Shown here one piece after another: positions 1 through 10,574 of a DNA stretch of 64,000 bases. Below the pieces are notes generated by a model that did not search any database, had not been told where the DNA came from, and saw nothing but the letters and a program-made list of their open reading frames with translations. The position numbers were made by a program, and so were the translations under genes. Origin of the DNA: Siphonodentalium dalli (Eukaryota > Mollusca > Scaphopoda > Gadilida > Siphonodentaliidae). Within the stretch, counting starts at the first letter, position 1, and each line of letters begins with the position of its first letter. The stretch is from assembly GCA_032622095.1 (NCBI GenBank), contig CP136067.1, positions 79,822,705 to 79,886,704 of the forward strand, in the 5' to 3' direction.

Positions 1-583
1 AAATACAATTTTTAAGTAAAAATTATATTTTGCCTGAAATAGAACTGTCCGTTTTTTATTGAACGTATATGCAATATAAAAACTCTTGGAATATATTTCT
101 TGAACATACCTTGTGAATTTATATGTATTTTTTAGTGAATTAAAATATTTCCGCCAAATTTCGAGAGAAAAAAATGGTAAACAGGCTGTGGTATCGCTAT
201 GCCCCAGCAGATCGCTGATCACCTCCAATGTCATAATGCCCCTGGTGAATACCTATTTCTTCGCTCTCCGGTGGCACCTACCTCCGCCACAGCCTGGTCT
301 AATAGCTGCTATGGCATATATATCAACATAATCTCACCTCCTTCCAAATTATGTCGACAAAAGTTATAAGTTTGAATGAGCCATGTCCGTTTAAACTATT
401 GTAATATATTCTATATATATAACCGTTACATCGTATCAAACGGTCTTGCAAAATTGAAAAGTTGGAGGCTGCAACTGCATGCTGGTCCAATTCTTATATA
501 ATCATCATATTGTTTTATATGTGCTTCTTTAATCGCGTAAGTCTGGTGTTGATTCAACCTATTTCCAAATAACTACATGTGCC
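1..583. other. Left flank, no assigned gene
   Basis: AT-rich sequence. Positions 180-330 are less AT-rich than the surroundings, and a plus-strand frame stays open from an ATG at 199 to a stop at 367-369 (about 56 residues). I do not recognise the product and see no convincing splice sites, so I leave it as possible decayed coding or repeat sequence. Confidence 0.3.
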
Positions 584-613
584 TTAACCCTTTACCCAAC
601 AGAAGGGCCCTGT

Positions 614-682
614 GCCAATGCATTCTCTTATATATGCGAGTCGACCGTAGGTCGCCTCGCATATATAAGAGAATGCATTGGC
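614..682. repeat. 69-bp palindrome, first hairpin of the TTAA MITE
   Basis: The arms GCCAATGCATTCTCTTATAT and its complement pair around a short centre containing TCGAC. A transcript would fold into a long, nearly perfect stem. Confidence 0.85.
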
Positions 683-761
683 TTAACACATTAAAAATTA
701 TAAAATTGTTAAAGAATGTAAGAAAAAATGGTAAAAAGTGTTAAAAAAAGATTTTTTTTAG

Positions 762-830
762 GCCAATGCATTCTCTTATATATGCGAGGCGACCTATGGT
801 CGACTCGCATATATAAGAGAATGCATTGGC
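762..830. repeat. 69-bp palindrome, second hairpin of the TTAA MITE
   Basis: Same palindrome as at 614-682 with small changes in the centre (GGCGACCTATGGTCGAC). The duplication of a palindrome inside one short element is what distinguishes this family. Confidence 0.85.
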
Positions 831-983
831 ACAGGGCATAACTGTAACTATCACAATGTGGTCAAGGAGCCGGTTCCAATGATATCCATATTTGTATGGT
901 TCTATTGAGACAGACCGAAGATATTTTAGGCTGTTGAAGCTTTATTTGGCCGGTTTTGGCCGGTTTGTTGGGTAAAGGGTTAA

Positions 984-1438
984 TAGTGAGAATGACCATG
1001 TTTCAATCAGCTATATTGATATTTAAGAACAGATTGAAAACAGTCTCAGGCATGTTAAAATTTAATATATCATGAAACGTGAAGAGCGTTTCGTAAGCGC
1101 TATTTTGAGTTGCACAAATAAACTAATGGCACAAAACAATTGTTTCTATTGACATGCCACATTGGTCTTCCCGCCCGTCTGTCCCAGAAGATAATTCGGC
1201 CATATATTATTATTATAAATAGGTCATCAGATATCTTTTAAAATGATACGTATGTTGGCCATTAATTGTGGTCGATCGGGTGCTTTCAAAGAAAGTGTGT
1301 TTAGTATTTCCCTCTATATCTTTATAGGACCATGCACTGTTGGATATGGCAATAACATCATATAACACCCATGAATGGAGATGTTGGGTGGGACATGGAT
1401 GTAAACGGTTGTCTCAAGGAAGCAATGCCGGTCGTCTT
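984..1438. other. Unassigned spacer
   Basis: I see no gene in this stretch. It separates the TTAA MITE from the foldback arm that begins near 1439. The sequence up to 1438 has no counterpart beyond the right arm at 7180, which sets the foldback boundary. Confidence 0.4.
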
Positions 1439-2049
1439 CACTGTGTATGAACGGAAGTGAACGCTGTATCGCGGTAATCGGACATAAATAAAAGTCGCTC
1501 GCCTCAGCTTGACTACGGTACGTATATTTTCGTCTTTCCCTCAATTGTGTAAAAATCCCAGCCCGGGTGCCAATCTGCCTCGATGAGGGGTATGTTTCGC
1601 TACATTACTAATTTCGTTTCAGTGTCGTGTCTAGTTCTCTCGTAAATCAAGGTTAAACTTCCTATTTTCGTGCTAAAAACACGTCACGTTTGCGATCAAA
1701 AGCACATTTTTCGAACTATACCTACCATGTCTTATTTTATAACAAAGACATGTTTTGGATGCCTTAATATCCCATTGAAAGCCACGCTTAGAGATTGTCA
1801 CCTGTTTCCTGTGTTTTCTCGACATACGAGCCCGATTTCAAAGTGTGGTGCTCCAACAGAATTGAACGCACGGTAAGATCTGACAAAAAAACATTGAACA
1901 GGTCAGGGAGAACCCAAAATCGATGTACTAAACCTCGATTTGTGTAGAAAACCTAGATCGAGGTTCTTCGAGACCATGTGACCACTGGTCAAAACATACA
2001 GTATGATATAAGGGGAAACACACTAAACCAAATATGATACTAATGGAAG

Positions 2050-3062
2050 TAGGGTAATGTGGGGCATAATGCGACACATAAGCACATTAGACCCCATCAT
2101 GCCACTAAAAACGATGGAAGGGCACACATTATTAAACTAAAAGTTAGATAAATATTTCCACTATATATTTTAATACTCGCACTTGCCTGGGAAGCACCAA
2201 TTTCTTAACAGCATTACTCCCCGTCGACGTACCCAATCCGTCCATTATGCCCCATACACGGGGTACAATGCGACACATTTGACATTACAACATCAGCATA
2301 TACCGAACCTAATAAATGCAAGACGGTCTGCAGTTTCTTTTCTTTTGTGGATTAAAAGAATGTATGCGCGTTATTTAAAGTCATAGCAGCAGACCAATGA
2401 GACATTTTATTGATTTATATGGCGGGTAAAATAGCACCATAAAGTTTTGATTTCAGGAAAATGGCCGGGGTAGGGTTAACAATAATTATTTATCTATATC
2501 ATGTTTTAATGTTTGGGAATGAACGAATATGTTTTTTTTATTTCTTTTCTTTTGAACTAAGGTTACGATAAGATTTATTTTTCCAAGTTTGATTTGCGAT
2601 ATGCCTAATCATATTTTTTTCTCGTACTGGTTGTACCCGAGTGTCGCATTATGCCCCACAACCAGACAACCTGTCTCTCCCCCAAATATGAGTGAATGTG
2701 AATAACCGATGTACATAGAACTGATCAACTTACTATATAACTCGTCTTACTTTACCAAAATACGCATGTAGCTTTGGTGGTAGTAGTAAGATGTTCTCGT
2801 TTTAAAATGTACAACACTTACTGGATGTTATAAACCATTCAAAAAGGGGGTCACCAAATGTGGGTACCCCTACTCCGGCGTTTCGCATGTGATATTAAAC
2901 AGTCATAATGATGTCGGTCAAATTGGGATGTCCACTTCTATGATTGGTCTTACTAAAATAATAAATGTGCGATTCAACTTCAGTCATGGAAAAATCATAT
3001 GGCCTGATAACGACCGTCTGTCGCATTATGCCCGGCGTCGCATTATGCCCCACATTACCCTA
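2050..3062. mobile_element. TA-flanked element with GGGTAATGTGGGGCATAATG ends
   Basis: The left end at 2052 reads GGGTAATGTGGGGCATAATG. The right end at about 3035-3060 is its complement, and TA dinucleotides flank it at 2050-2051 and 3061-3062. The end motif (GTCGCATTATGCCCC or its complement) recurs inside, near 2250-2275, 2640-2660 and 3020. This gives subterminal copies that could bind a transposase. TA duplication suggests a Tc1/mariner-superfamily relative. The ~1 kb body has no recognisable transposase. Confidence 0.75.
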
Positions 3063-3073
3063 ATATAGTGTAA

Positions 3074-3227
3074 GTGGTATAATGTGGAGTATTTCATTTT
3101 ACACCTATTGGAGGGCAATTTCACATTTAATAATGAATTGTGCTTAAGCGCAATCAAGCACATTTAATTATTAAATGTGAATTTCGCCTCCCATAAGTGT
3201 AAGATGAAATACTCCACACAATATCAC
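3074..3227. repeat. Long hairpin inside the 1899-3320 element
   Basis: Arms of about 70 bp pair with a few mismatches: TGGAGTATTTCATTTTACAC near 3085 against its complement near 3200, and TTTCACATTTAATAATGAAT against the sequence near 3160-3185. The centre is near AAGCGCAATC at 3145. It sits immediately inside the right terminal inverted repeat. Confidence 0.75.
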
Positions 3228-5507
3228 CAGTGGTCATATGGTCTCGAAAAACCTCGATCTAGGTTTTTTTACACAAATCGACGTTTAGTACATCAATTTT
3301 GGGTTCTCCCTGACCTGTTGAACGCACGGTATTTTAAAAATTATTTGTATTGAACGCACGGTAACATTTCGATTACACCTTTTACGGCCGGTTAGCATCA
3401 TATCGCACGTTTCTAACTTGATTTTCACATGCCACAAATGTACATTTTTACATTTCCACAGCCAATATTGCTACTTGTGCTAACAATGTTTATTAAAATG
3501 GTCAAATGTCACAGTCAAGATATGAGATGCATTAGATGATCCTACAAATAGTCCTTGAATGTCCAATGTTAGAGAGTTTCTCTTGTTTGTTATCTTAACT
3601 AGCACTTTAACTATCATGAGTAACCATGAAAACCCCACACTCTTTTGTCAGTGTTAGTCTTTTATATTTAAAAAACTATAGATTAACTATAGTTTACAAT
3701 GTGCTAGAATTTATCCAAAATACGACAAATTGTATCTTGTTTTAGTGGAAATAAGTCACATGATAGCATGTTCTAGAAAATAACACAGTATAAACTATAT
3801 ATATATACTAGTATTTTATAAATGTAAAATATTACATTCGACCAAAGATGGTGGGTTTCCAAGGTTACACTCGAGAAAGCGATACCGTTTATTTGCATAT
3901 GATTGTTGGTATACAATAATATCGACACATAATTACGTGGCATCCTAAGTCCCAATGCGATGTACCACATATGGGCGTATATTTAAAGAGCGCTTTATAA
4001 TTACAAAAGTTCCATATACTAGTAACATAAAAATACAGGGTTTTGTTTGAACATAATTGTCATGGCAGCGCACGAAAATATATAATAACGAGTGGCCAAG
4101 CATAATTGTCCTTACCACGCACAGTTTGGACACGTGTGGTAATTTTTTAACAAACAGTACGATACATATATAAACTGGAGTCTGTCTGGACTATTTTATG
4201 GAACAATATTTTGATCTTCCGCTGACATAAATCAACCCATTATATTGTATAAGAAGAAGGAAGAAATGTTGACATTAGAAAGTAATTACCCAGCTAAAGC
4301 AGGTTGCGACATTTTACCATGCACTCAAGCCCATTGGTCCACTATCGTTTTCTCCTTGTACAATCCGTATCTCGTGTGGTAATTTCTAACTAATGTTATT
4401 ATGCATAGGCCTATTATACACACTGACAGCTAACCCGAAAAAAAATCACCCGTCAGTTATTCATGTCAGTCGACAATATGTTCTCTTGATATAGATGGTT
4501 TATGTATACGCGCTGGTATTTTATACATTTGAGTTAACATAATAGATCATAATAGTTATGGCGCAATACGTTGGTCTCTCAATCCTCTACAAATAATTCC
4601 CTTACCTCAGCTATATACCTAATTAATTTTAAGAGTTAAATTGACCATCAATAATGTCTCCGTTGTCCGATTTCGGACTTGTATTTATGTTTACCCGCCA
4701 TAATATCACTTCTTTAATATGGCTACATATACATGAATACAAACCCTGAACACAGCAATCCTTTAGTCATTATTTAATCTATATATTTCAGAGATGGATC
4801 CAGCTGATATGCAGTATTGCAGACATATGCCATCAAATTGGCAACACATTTTGTCAAGCAATCTATAAGAAGCAACACAGGAGAAGAATTGGCAAAACAA
4901 ATTAGCCATAAAAATCCGGACTCCACAAATCGGTAGCTCGGCAGTATGGTGTAACACCAGAAACGATTGAAAGAAAAGACAGGGAGATTATGCCAGATCA
5001 AAATACGAATTCCGTGAGGATTACCAACCGATTACAAAATGATAACACATCAGTTCAGGGAAGTGCAGAATCCCTACTCAACCATGTAAACGACTGCGGT
5101 TTCAGTCAACACCCAAGACTACATGTTCCACGAGTGATGTTTGTGAACAGATCGCCACACATATACATGACTGGGCAGGTGAAATTGAACTGGTGTTACA
5201 ACACGTTAGTGTATTTTTAAATGTCTGCTCAAGCTCGTTTTATGTTTGGTGGTGAATGCACAGTCGGGCTCCAGACACCAGAACTTCGGTGTTGCGGGGG
5301 GGCATCCTACCCAAGAAAAGGATTCGTCCATCTGAAATATAGAAATGGGGCGTATATATAGATTCAGCGACACGTCGAAATGTGGTCTACCAGAAGCATC
5401 GATCCGGAAGCAAGGGGAAGGTCTACATAAAAGGGCACTTTATATGAATGGTATGGACTATAACCAATGGAATACACACACGCCAGTTTAATATACAAGT
5501 ATATAAC

Positions 5508-5801
5508 TTAACAGCTCCCTGCAAATTCCTTCAATTTTACATGGATCGCATGCATCAGTATGGTGACAAAAAGGCAATCCGTGGCACCTCTCGCCCTCCC
5601 TAGACCAATGTCACATGTTCCGTCTGCATCCTGGTCCTGTTTGATGGCATGACCCTCCTCGTGAAATATAGGGAATATCCTATTTTGGTGTATGCATTTG
5701 TACTCTTTGGGATCCAACTGGTCGATTATACTCAACTCATCCCCAAAACATCCGACTACCGTTTCGAATTTGATTGTCACCATTAAGTTATAATTTTTCA
5801 A
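5508..5801 (-). CDS. Unrecognised 97-residue reading frame in the foldback loop
   Basis: This minus-strand frame of 97 codons has a balanced, protein-like composition (FGDELSIIDQLDPKEYKC, then FHEEGHAIKQDQDADGTCDI). It ends at a stop near 5508. I do not recognise a family. The FHEEGHA string contains HEExH-like residues, but nothing around it supports a zinc protease. It lies in the loop of the inverted-repeat element, so it could be a captured fragment or a decayed transposon gene. No splice sites or promoter decide the start. It may be a chance ORF. Confidence 0.25.
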   Translation of the reverse strand: MKNYNLMVTIKFETVVGCFGDELSIIDQLDPKEYKCIHQNRIFPIFHEEGHAIKQDQDADGTCDIGLGRARGATDCLFVTILMHAIHVKLKEFAGSC

Positions 5802-6231
5802 CTAGGCTAAATAAAAAAATGCAAATTTAGACTAAAAATCCAGTCGGAAAGATCAAGATTCTACTTGTTTAAAGTCTGAATTTTTCATTTTTTTGTTAAA
5901 TTGGAGGGTTAAAGTTTCCAACTATTAGTAGTATTTGATCAATTGGGGTGGGGGTACAAGCGCATCCATGTTCATTATATCTATTTCGGTGTTCAACACA
6001 CCATGCCACTCCATATAAAACCCTATTTTAGCACAATTTTGCACCAGCTGGAGGTAAAAATAAAAAGTTTTATTTCTTGAAACAAAGATTGTAGATTACG
6101 ACCGTAATATGAGTTCAATTATGCCCACATGTGTTTGTCAATGATATCTATTTTAATACTAGCGATCGGCGTCACTTCATCAGTTTTCACTTCAATATAC
6201 ATACATAATTAAGTGTATGGCATTTTACAGG

Positions 6232-6795
6232 GTGTAATCGAAAGTTTACCAGCCGTTCAATACAAATAAAAAAATACAGGGAGTTCAATGCTTGTTTGTC
6301 AGATTTTTACTGTGTACTGTTTATACTGTGTTATATTGTGTTATTTTCTAGAACATGCTATCGTGTGACTTATTTCCACTAAAACAAGATACAATTTGTT
6401 AATCTATAGTTTTTTAAATATAAAAGACTAACACTGACAAAAGAGTGTGGGGTTTTCATGGTTACTCATGATAGTTAAAGTGCTAGTTAAGATAACAAAC
6501 AAGAGAAACTCTCAAACATTGGACATTCAAGGACTATTTGTAGGATGATCTAATGCATGTCATATCTTGACTGTGACAGTTGACCATTTTAATAAACATT
6601 GTTAGCACAAGTAGCAATATTGGTTGTGGAAATGTAAAAATGTACATTTGTGGCATGTGAAAATCAAGTTAGAAACGTGCGATATGATGCTAACCGGCCG
6701 TAAAAGGGTGTATTCAAAATGTTACTGTGCGTTCAATACAAATAATACCGTGTGTTCAATGTTTTTTTTGTCAGATCTTACTGTGCGTTCAATTC
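6232..6795. repeat. Diverged direct repeat within the right foldback arm
   Basis: The segment 6232-6310 (TAATCGAAAGTTTACC, GTTCAATACAAATA, GTTTGTCAGATTTTTACTG) reappears at about 6706-6795 with substitutions (GTTCAATACAAATAATACCG, TTTGTCAGATCTTACTGTG). The foldback arm is therefore itself bounded by copies of one short sequence, which may be its original terminal repeat. Confidence 0.55.
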
Positions 6796-7180
6796 TGTTG
6801 GAGCACAACGCTTTGAGATCGGGCTCGTGTGTCGAGAAAACACAGCGCGGCTTTCAATGGGATATTAAGGCATCCAAAACATGTCTTTGTTATAAAATAA
6901 GACATGGTAGGTATAGTTCGAAAAATGTGCTTTTGATCGCAAACGTGACGTGTTTTTAGCACGAAAATAGGAAGTTTAACCTTGATTTACGAGAGAACTA
7001 GACACGACACTGAAACGAAATTAGTACGGAAATGTAGCGGAACATACCCCTCATCGAGGGGATTTTTACACAATTGGAGGGAAAGACGAAAATATACGTA
7101 CCATAGTCAAGCTGAGGCGAGCGACTTTTATTTATGTCCGATTACCGCGATACAGCGTTCACTTCCGTTCATACACAGTG

Positions 7181-8298
7181 GTCTTACTGCATGCAGATGA
7201 TGGTGACAAATTTATTTTATTTTTAAAAGCAGGATATATGTATCAGAGTATTAAATGGAGGCACGGACTCAGTATGAGTGTTAATGATTGCTTCAAATGC
7301 ACTTGCTTCAGAGAGCGTGAACAATTCTCATGTCTTATCGAAATGGCCATGTATCGATCAGAATGGCACATTGGGATGTCCCTTAACTCAGATCAAGCTT
7401 GAAAATCGGTCCTGATGTTCGCCTATGTCAGGGTTCAAACCCGTGCCAACCTCATCTAGCCCAGATTGCGATGATATAGGAATCGTTCAAGATATATGTT
7501 GGAGATTTCCGTGTGCTGCATGTTGATACAGTGTCATTCTGTTTCTCCCCAAAGTGGTGTATATCACATTTAAATAGTGACATTACGTATGTGACATGAG
7601 ATGTAAATCCACAGTCCGTACATGTGAAATTCGGAGTATTGGACCTTCATAATACAGTATTGGAAATTCAGGCAATTGAACCCAACAAGATTAGGCCCGA
7701 AAAATCTGGGATATTAAATTTCAAATTCAAAATTCCAGACAGTATGTTTAATGCAAGTCCAACGAATTCCACAGAGAACTATATATATATGTGCGGGCTG
7801 ATTTATTAGAGACAAGTTAAGCACCATTTTGATCAATGTTATATAATTACAGATCGATCCACTACATAATTAATAGCGTTATGTACATGTTTTTGCTTTG
7901 ATTTTTAACATTGTTGGCAGCTATTTGCGTTCTGGATCATATATACGCAAGCCTATAATATTCCACTTGAAATATCCCAATCGATATCAGTAGCTACATT
8001 TGATTTGTAATGTATAATTATATAAACACAATTACACATTGATAATTAGCCATTTTTTTTTGGCATTTATAACCTTTTCAAAATTTGTTTTGTGACTTCT
8101 CAGCTAACTGGGAATTCACAGAGAATTGCAATCATTTTAGTCTTGTTAGTTTCGTTTCCCATATAGAGCAGAGTAGTTTACATGACCACGAATCTTGATC
8201 ACTCCACACTTCTCTACTCCATAGCTATGCCCGTGATGTAGCTATTGAGTCAATATTCATGGCATGATCAAGACCACGAACAGACCTTGGTCGGAAAA
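7181..8298. other. Spacer without an assigned gene
   Basis: Short frames occur but none has recognisable domains or splice signals. A tRNA-B-box-like string (GGTTCAAACCC) occurs near 7430 but no tRNA can be folded around it. Confidence 0.4.
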
Positions 8299-9299
8299 GT
8301 GTCGGCTGTCGACTATTTGCTGATGGACGTACGGACCGATGTCTGGTGGCTAACTGGGATATCTCTATTTTGCTGAGGCCCAGTCGAAAAGGTGATTATG
8401 CATGGGAACATCTTTCAATGCTGAATTTCCGTTCTATATTTTTCCGCTTTGTCGGCGATTGAGGCGAAATTGTTCGGGAATTTTTGAATACTGACTATTT
8501 GCCGACATCCTATAGCAAACGGCCACACCGACAGAAATTAGGAAAGTGTCGGCTATCGACTATTTGCCGATGGATGTACGGACCAATGTCTGGTGGCTAA
8601 CTGGGATATCTCTATTTTGGTGAGGCCCAGTCGAAAAGGTGATTATATATGATGCATGGGAACATCTTTCAGTGCTGAATTTCTGTTCTATATTTTTCCG
8701 CTTCATCGGCGATTGAGGCGAAATTGATCGGGAATTTTTTAATACTGACTATTTGCCGACATCCTATAGCAAACGGCCACACCGACAAAAATTAGGAAAG
8801 TGTCGGCTGTCGGCTGTCGACTATTTGCCGATGGATGTACGGACCGATGTCTGGTGGCTAATTGGGATATCTCTATTTTGGTGAGGCCCAGTCGAAAAGG
8901 TGATTATATATGATGCATGGGGACATCTTTCAGTGCTGAATTTCTGTTCTATATTTTTCCGCTTCATCGGCGATTGAGGCGAAATTGATCGGGAATTTTT
9001 TAATACTGACTATTTGCCGACATCCTATAGCAAACGGCCACACCGACAGAAATTAGGAAAGTGTCGGCTGTCGACTATTTGCCGATGGATGTACGGACCG
9101 ATGTCTGGTGGCTAACTGGGATATCTCCATTTTGCTGAGGCCCAGTTGAAAAGGTGATTATGCATGGGAACATCTTTCAGTGCTGAATTTCCATTCTATA
9201 TTTTTCCGCTTCGTCGGCGAATGAGATGAAGTGGATAGGCAGTTTTTTAATACTGACTATTTGCCGACATCCTATAGCAAAGGCCACACCGACAGAAAT
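8299..9299. repeat. Satellite, ~250-bp unit, about four copies
   Basis: Units start GTGTCGGCTGTCGACTATTT at 8299, 8546, 8800 and 9061, giving spacings of 247, 254 and 261 bp. The length change comes partly from a duplicated GGCTGTC in the third unit. Each unit contains GATATCTCTATTTTG, CATGGGAACATCTTTCA and ends with CGGCCACACCGACA. The fourth copy is the most diverged and runs into the next block. Confidence 0.9.
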
Positions 9300-9592
9300 T
9301 AAGCTGATTGATGTCGGCAAGTATACCTTCATTAGGATTGTGGTTGGCATGGCGTCGGCTGCCAACATTTGCCAACGTCGGCTACCGACATCGGGCCAGC
9401 ATCATAGCCGACGGTCACACAGGTGGTCGGGTTGACGTCGGCAAATGACATCGAACTGATGGTGGTCGGCATGGCGTCGACTGCCAACCATATGCCGACG
9501 TCAGCTGCCGACTTCATAGCCGACAGCCATGCCAACGTCACTGCTGACGTCAGGCCAATGTTGGGCCGACGTCGGGTGGCTATCTGGGATGC
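9300..9592. repeat. GCCGAC/GTCGGC-rich degenerate short repeat block
   Basis: Many overlapping copies of short inverted words such as GTCGGCATGGCGTCG, GCCGACGTCAGCTGCCGAC and GGGCCGACGTCGG. The block is contiguous with the satellite, which shares the GTCGGC and GCCGAC words, so the satellite may have been amplified from it. Overlapping ORFs on both strands are by-products of the repeat. Confidence 0.7.
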
Positions 9593-9630
9593 TTTATTAT
9601 GTAAACAAAAGCTAGGTTCTGTAACATTTT

Positions 9631-10574
9631 TTAGCTCAACTTTACTTTGTAAAGTTTGAGCTATTGCCATGGTTTGGTATCCGTCGTCCGTGTGTGCGTC
9701 TGTGTGTGGGTGATACATCAACAATTTCCTTTAGCACGGGCTACAGGTCGGATCATTATGAAATTTGTCATTGGGCGTTGACATTGACATGTAGATGGGA
9801 ACGAGTCATTTTGTGGTCATTCGGCAAAAAAACATGGCTGTCAGCAGCCTTCTTGGATTTTAATTTTTGCATGAGTAAATCCTTTAGCACAGGCTACAGG
9901 TCGTACCTTTATTCGGATCATCATGAAATTTGTGATGGATGTTAACAATGACATGTAGATGGGAAACAAGTCATTTTGGGGTCATTCGGAAAAAAAACAT
10001 GGCGCCAGCAGCCATCTTGAATTTTACTCTTTGCATGACTAAATCCTTTGGCAGGGCTACAGGTCGCACCTTTGGTCGGATCATCATGAAATTTGTCATG
10101 GCTGTTGACTTTGACATGTAGATGAGAACGAGTCATGTTGGGGTAAATTGGCCAAAAAACATGGCTGCCAGCAGCCATCTTGGATTTCAAAATTCAATCC
10201 ATTAGCACGGCCACAGGCCATACTGTTTGTCTGATCATCATGAAATTTGTTGTGGAAATTAATATTGACATGTAGATGGGAATGAGTCATTTTGGGGACA
10301 TTCGGCAGAAAAACATGGCTGCCAGCAGCCATCTTGGATTTTACTCTTTGCATGACTAAATCCTTTAGCACGGGCTCCAGGTCGTACCTTTAATCGGATC
10401 ATCATGAAATTTGTCACGGATGTTGACAATGACATGTAGATTGGAACGAGTCATTTTGGGGTCATTCAGCCAAAAAACATGGCCGCCATCAGCCATCTTG
10501 GATTTTACTCTTTGCATGACTAAATCACCAAACTCCATATTAATCTTGATATTGATCTACTAGATGGAAGCTAT
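9631..10574 (+). mobile_element. Pearl/HINE-type element, copy 1, 5' part (interrupted)
   Basis: The copy starts TTAGCTCAACTTTACTTTGT, with an immediate hairpin pairing AGCTCAA with TTGAGCT, followed by GCTATTGCCATGG and a TG-rich stretch. It then has about five units of the ~160-bp core (GACATGTAGATGGGAACGAG, CATCTTGGATTTTACTCTTT). The sequence after 10560 (ATTAATCTTGATATTGATCT) matches the unique 3' region of copy 3. It breaks near 10575, where another element is inserted. The 3' remnant resumes near 16566. Confidence 0.85.

Larger units (their letters stand above)
584..983. mobile_element. TTAA-flanked MITE with two internal hairpins (copy 1)
   Basis: The element is bounded by TTAA at 584-587 and 980-983 and has matching inverted ends (CCCTTTACCCAAC at the left, its complement at the right). 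Inside are two 69-bp near-perfect palindromes, at 614-682 and 762-830, both starting GCCAATGCATTCTC. They are separated by a T/A-rich spacer. There is no coding capacity. TTAA target duplication is typical of piggyBac-type (and Kolobok-type) transposases, so this is inferred to be a non-autonomous element mobilised by one of those. A nearly identical copy in the opposite orientation lies at 24166-24566. Confidence 0.85.
1899..3321. mobile_element. DNA element with ~95-bp inverted ends, inserted in the foldback arm
   Basis: The left end CAGGTCAGGGAGAACCC and its complement at 3303-3320 begin inverted repeats of about 90-95 bp that extend to ACCACTGGT near 1980-1988 and 3225. The uninterrupted arm on the right (around 6750-6765) shows the empty site. 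Comparison suggests the target TTGAA is duplicated on both sides (5 bp, inferred). Another element with TA-flanked ends lies inside it. No transposase is visible, so it is non-autonomous. Confidence 0.75.
1439..7180. mobile_element. Large foldback (long inverted repeat) element
   Basis: The left arm is in two parts, about 1439-1897 and 3320-3795. Together they are the reverse complement of about 6319-7180. Examples are CTGTGTATGAACGGAAGTGA near 1441 against its complement ending at 7180, and the 3480-3790 block against 6320-6600. The roughly 2.5-kb loop (3796-6318) has no recognisable gene. The arms are diverged (small indels), so this is not a recent duplication. A foldback transposon is the simplest reading; an old inverted segmental duplication is the alternative. 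Confidence 0.7.

Noticed and set aside
5600-5700. HEExH-like string suggesting a metalloprotease
   Set aside because: The match is one short word (FHEEGHA) in a 97-codon frame with no supporting family features.
7395-7480. tRNA-like segment with a GGTTCAAACCC B box and GGCAC/GTGCC ends
   Set aside because: The T-arm stem has only three pairs and no D or anticodon arm can be formed; the B box is likely chance.
8299-9299. CRISPR-like spaced repeat
   Set aside because: Units are continuous ~250-bp tandem copies without unique spacers, in an animal genome.
9942-10371. Minus-strand reading frames of 82-91 codons in the pearl/HINE core
   Set aside because: The same peptide pattern appears in every core unit of every copy, in frames that change with unit length; repeat shadow.
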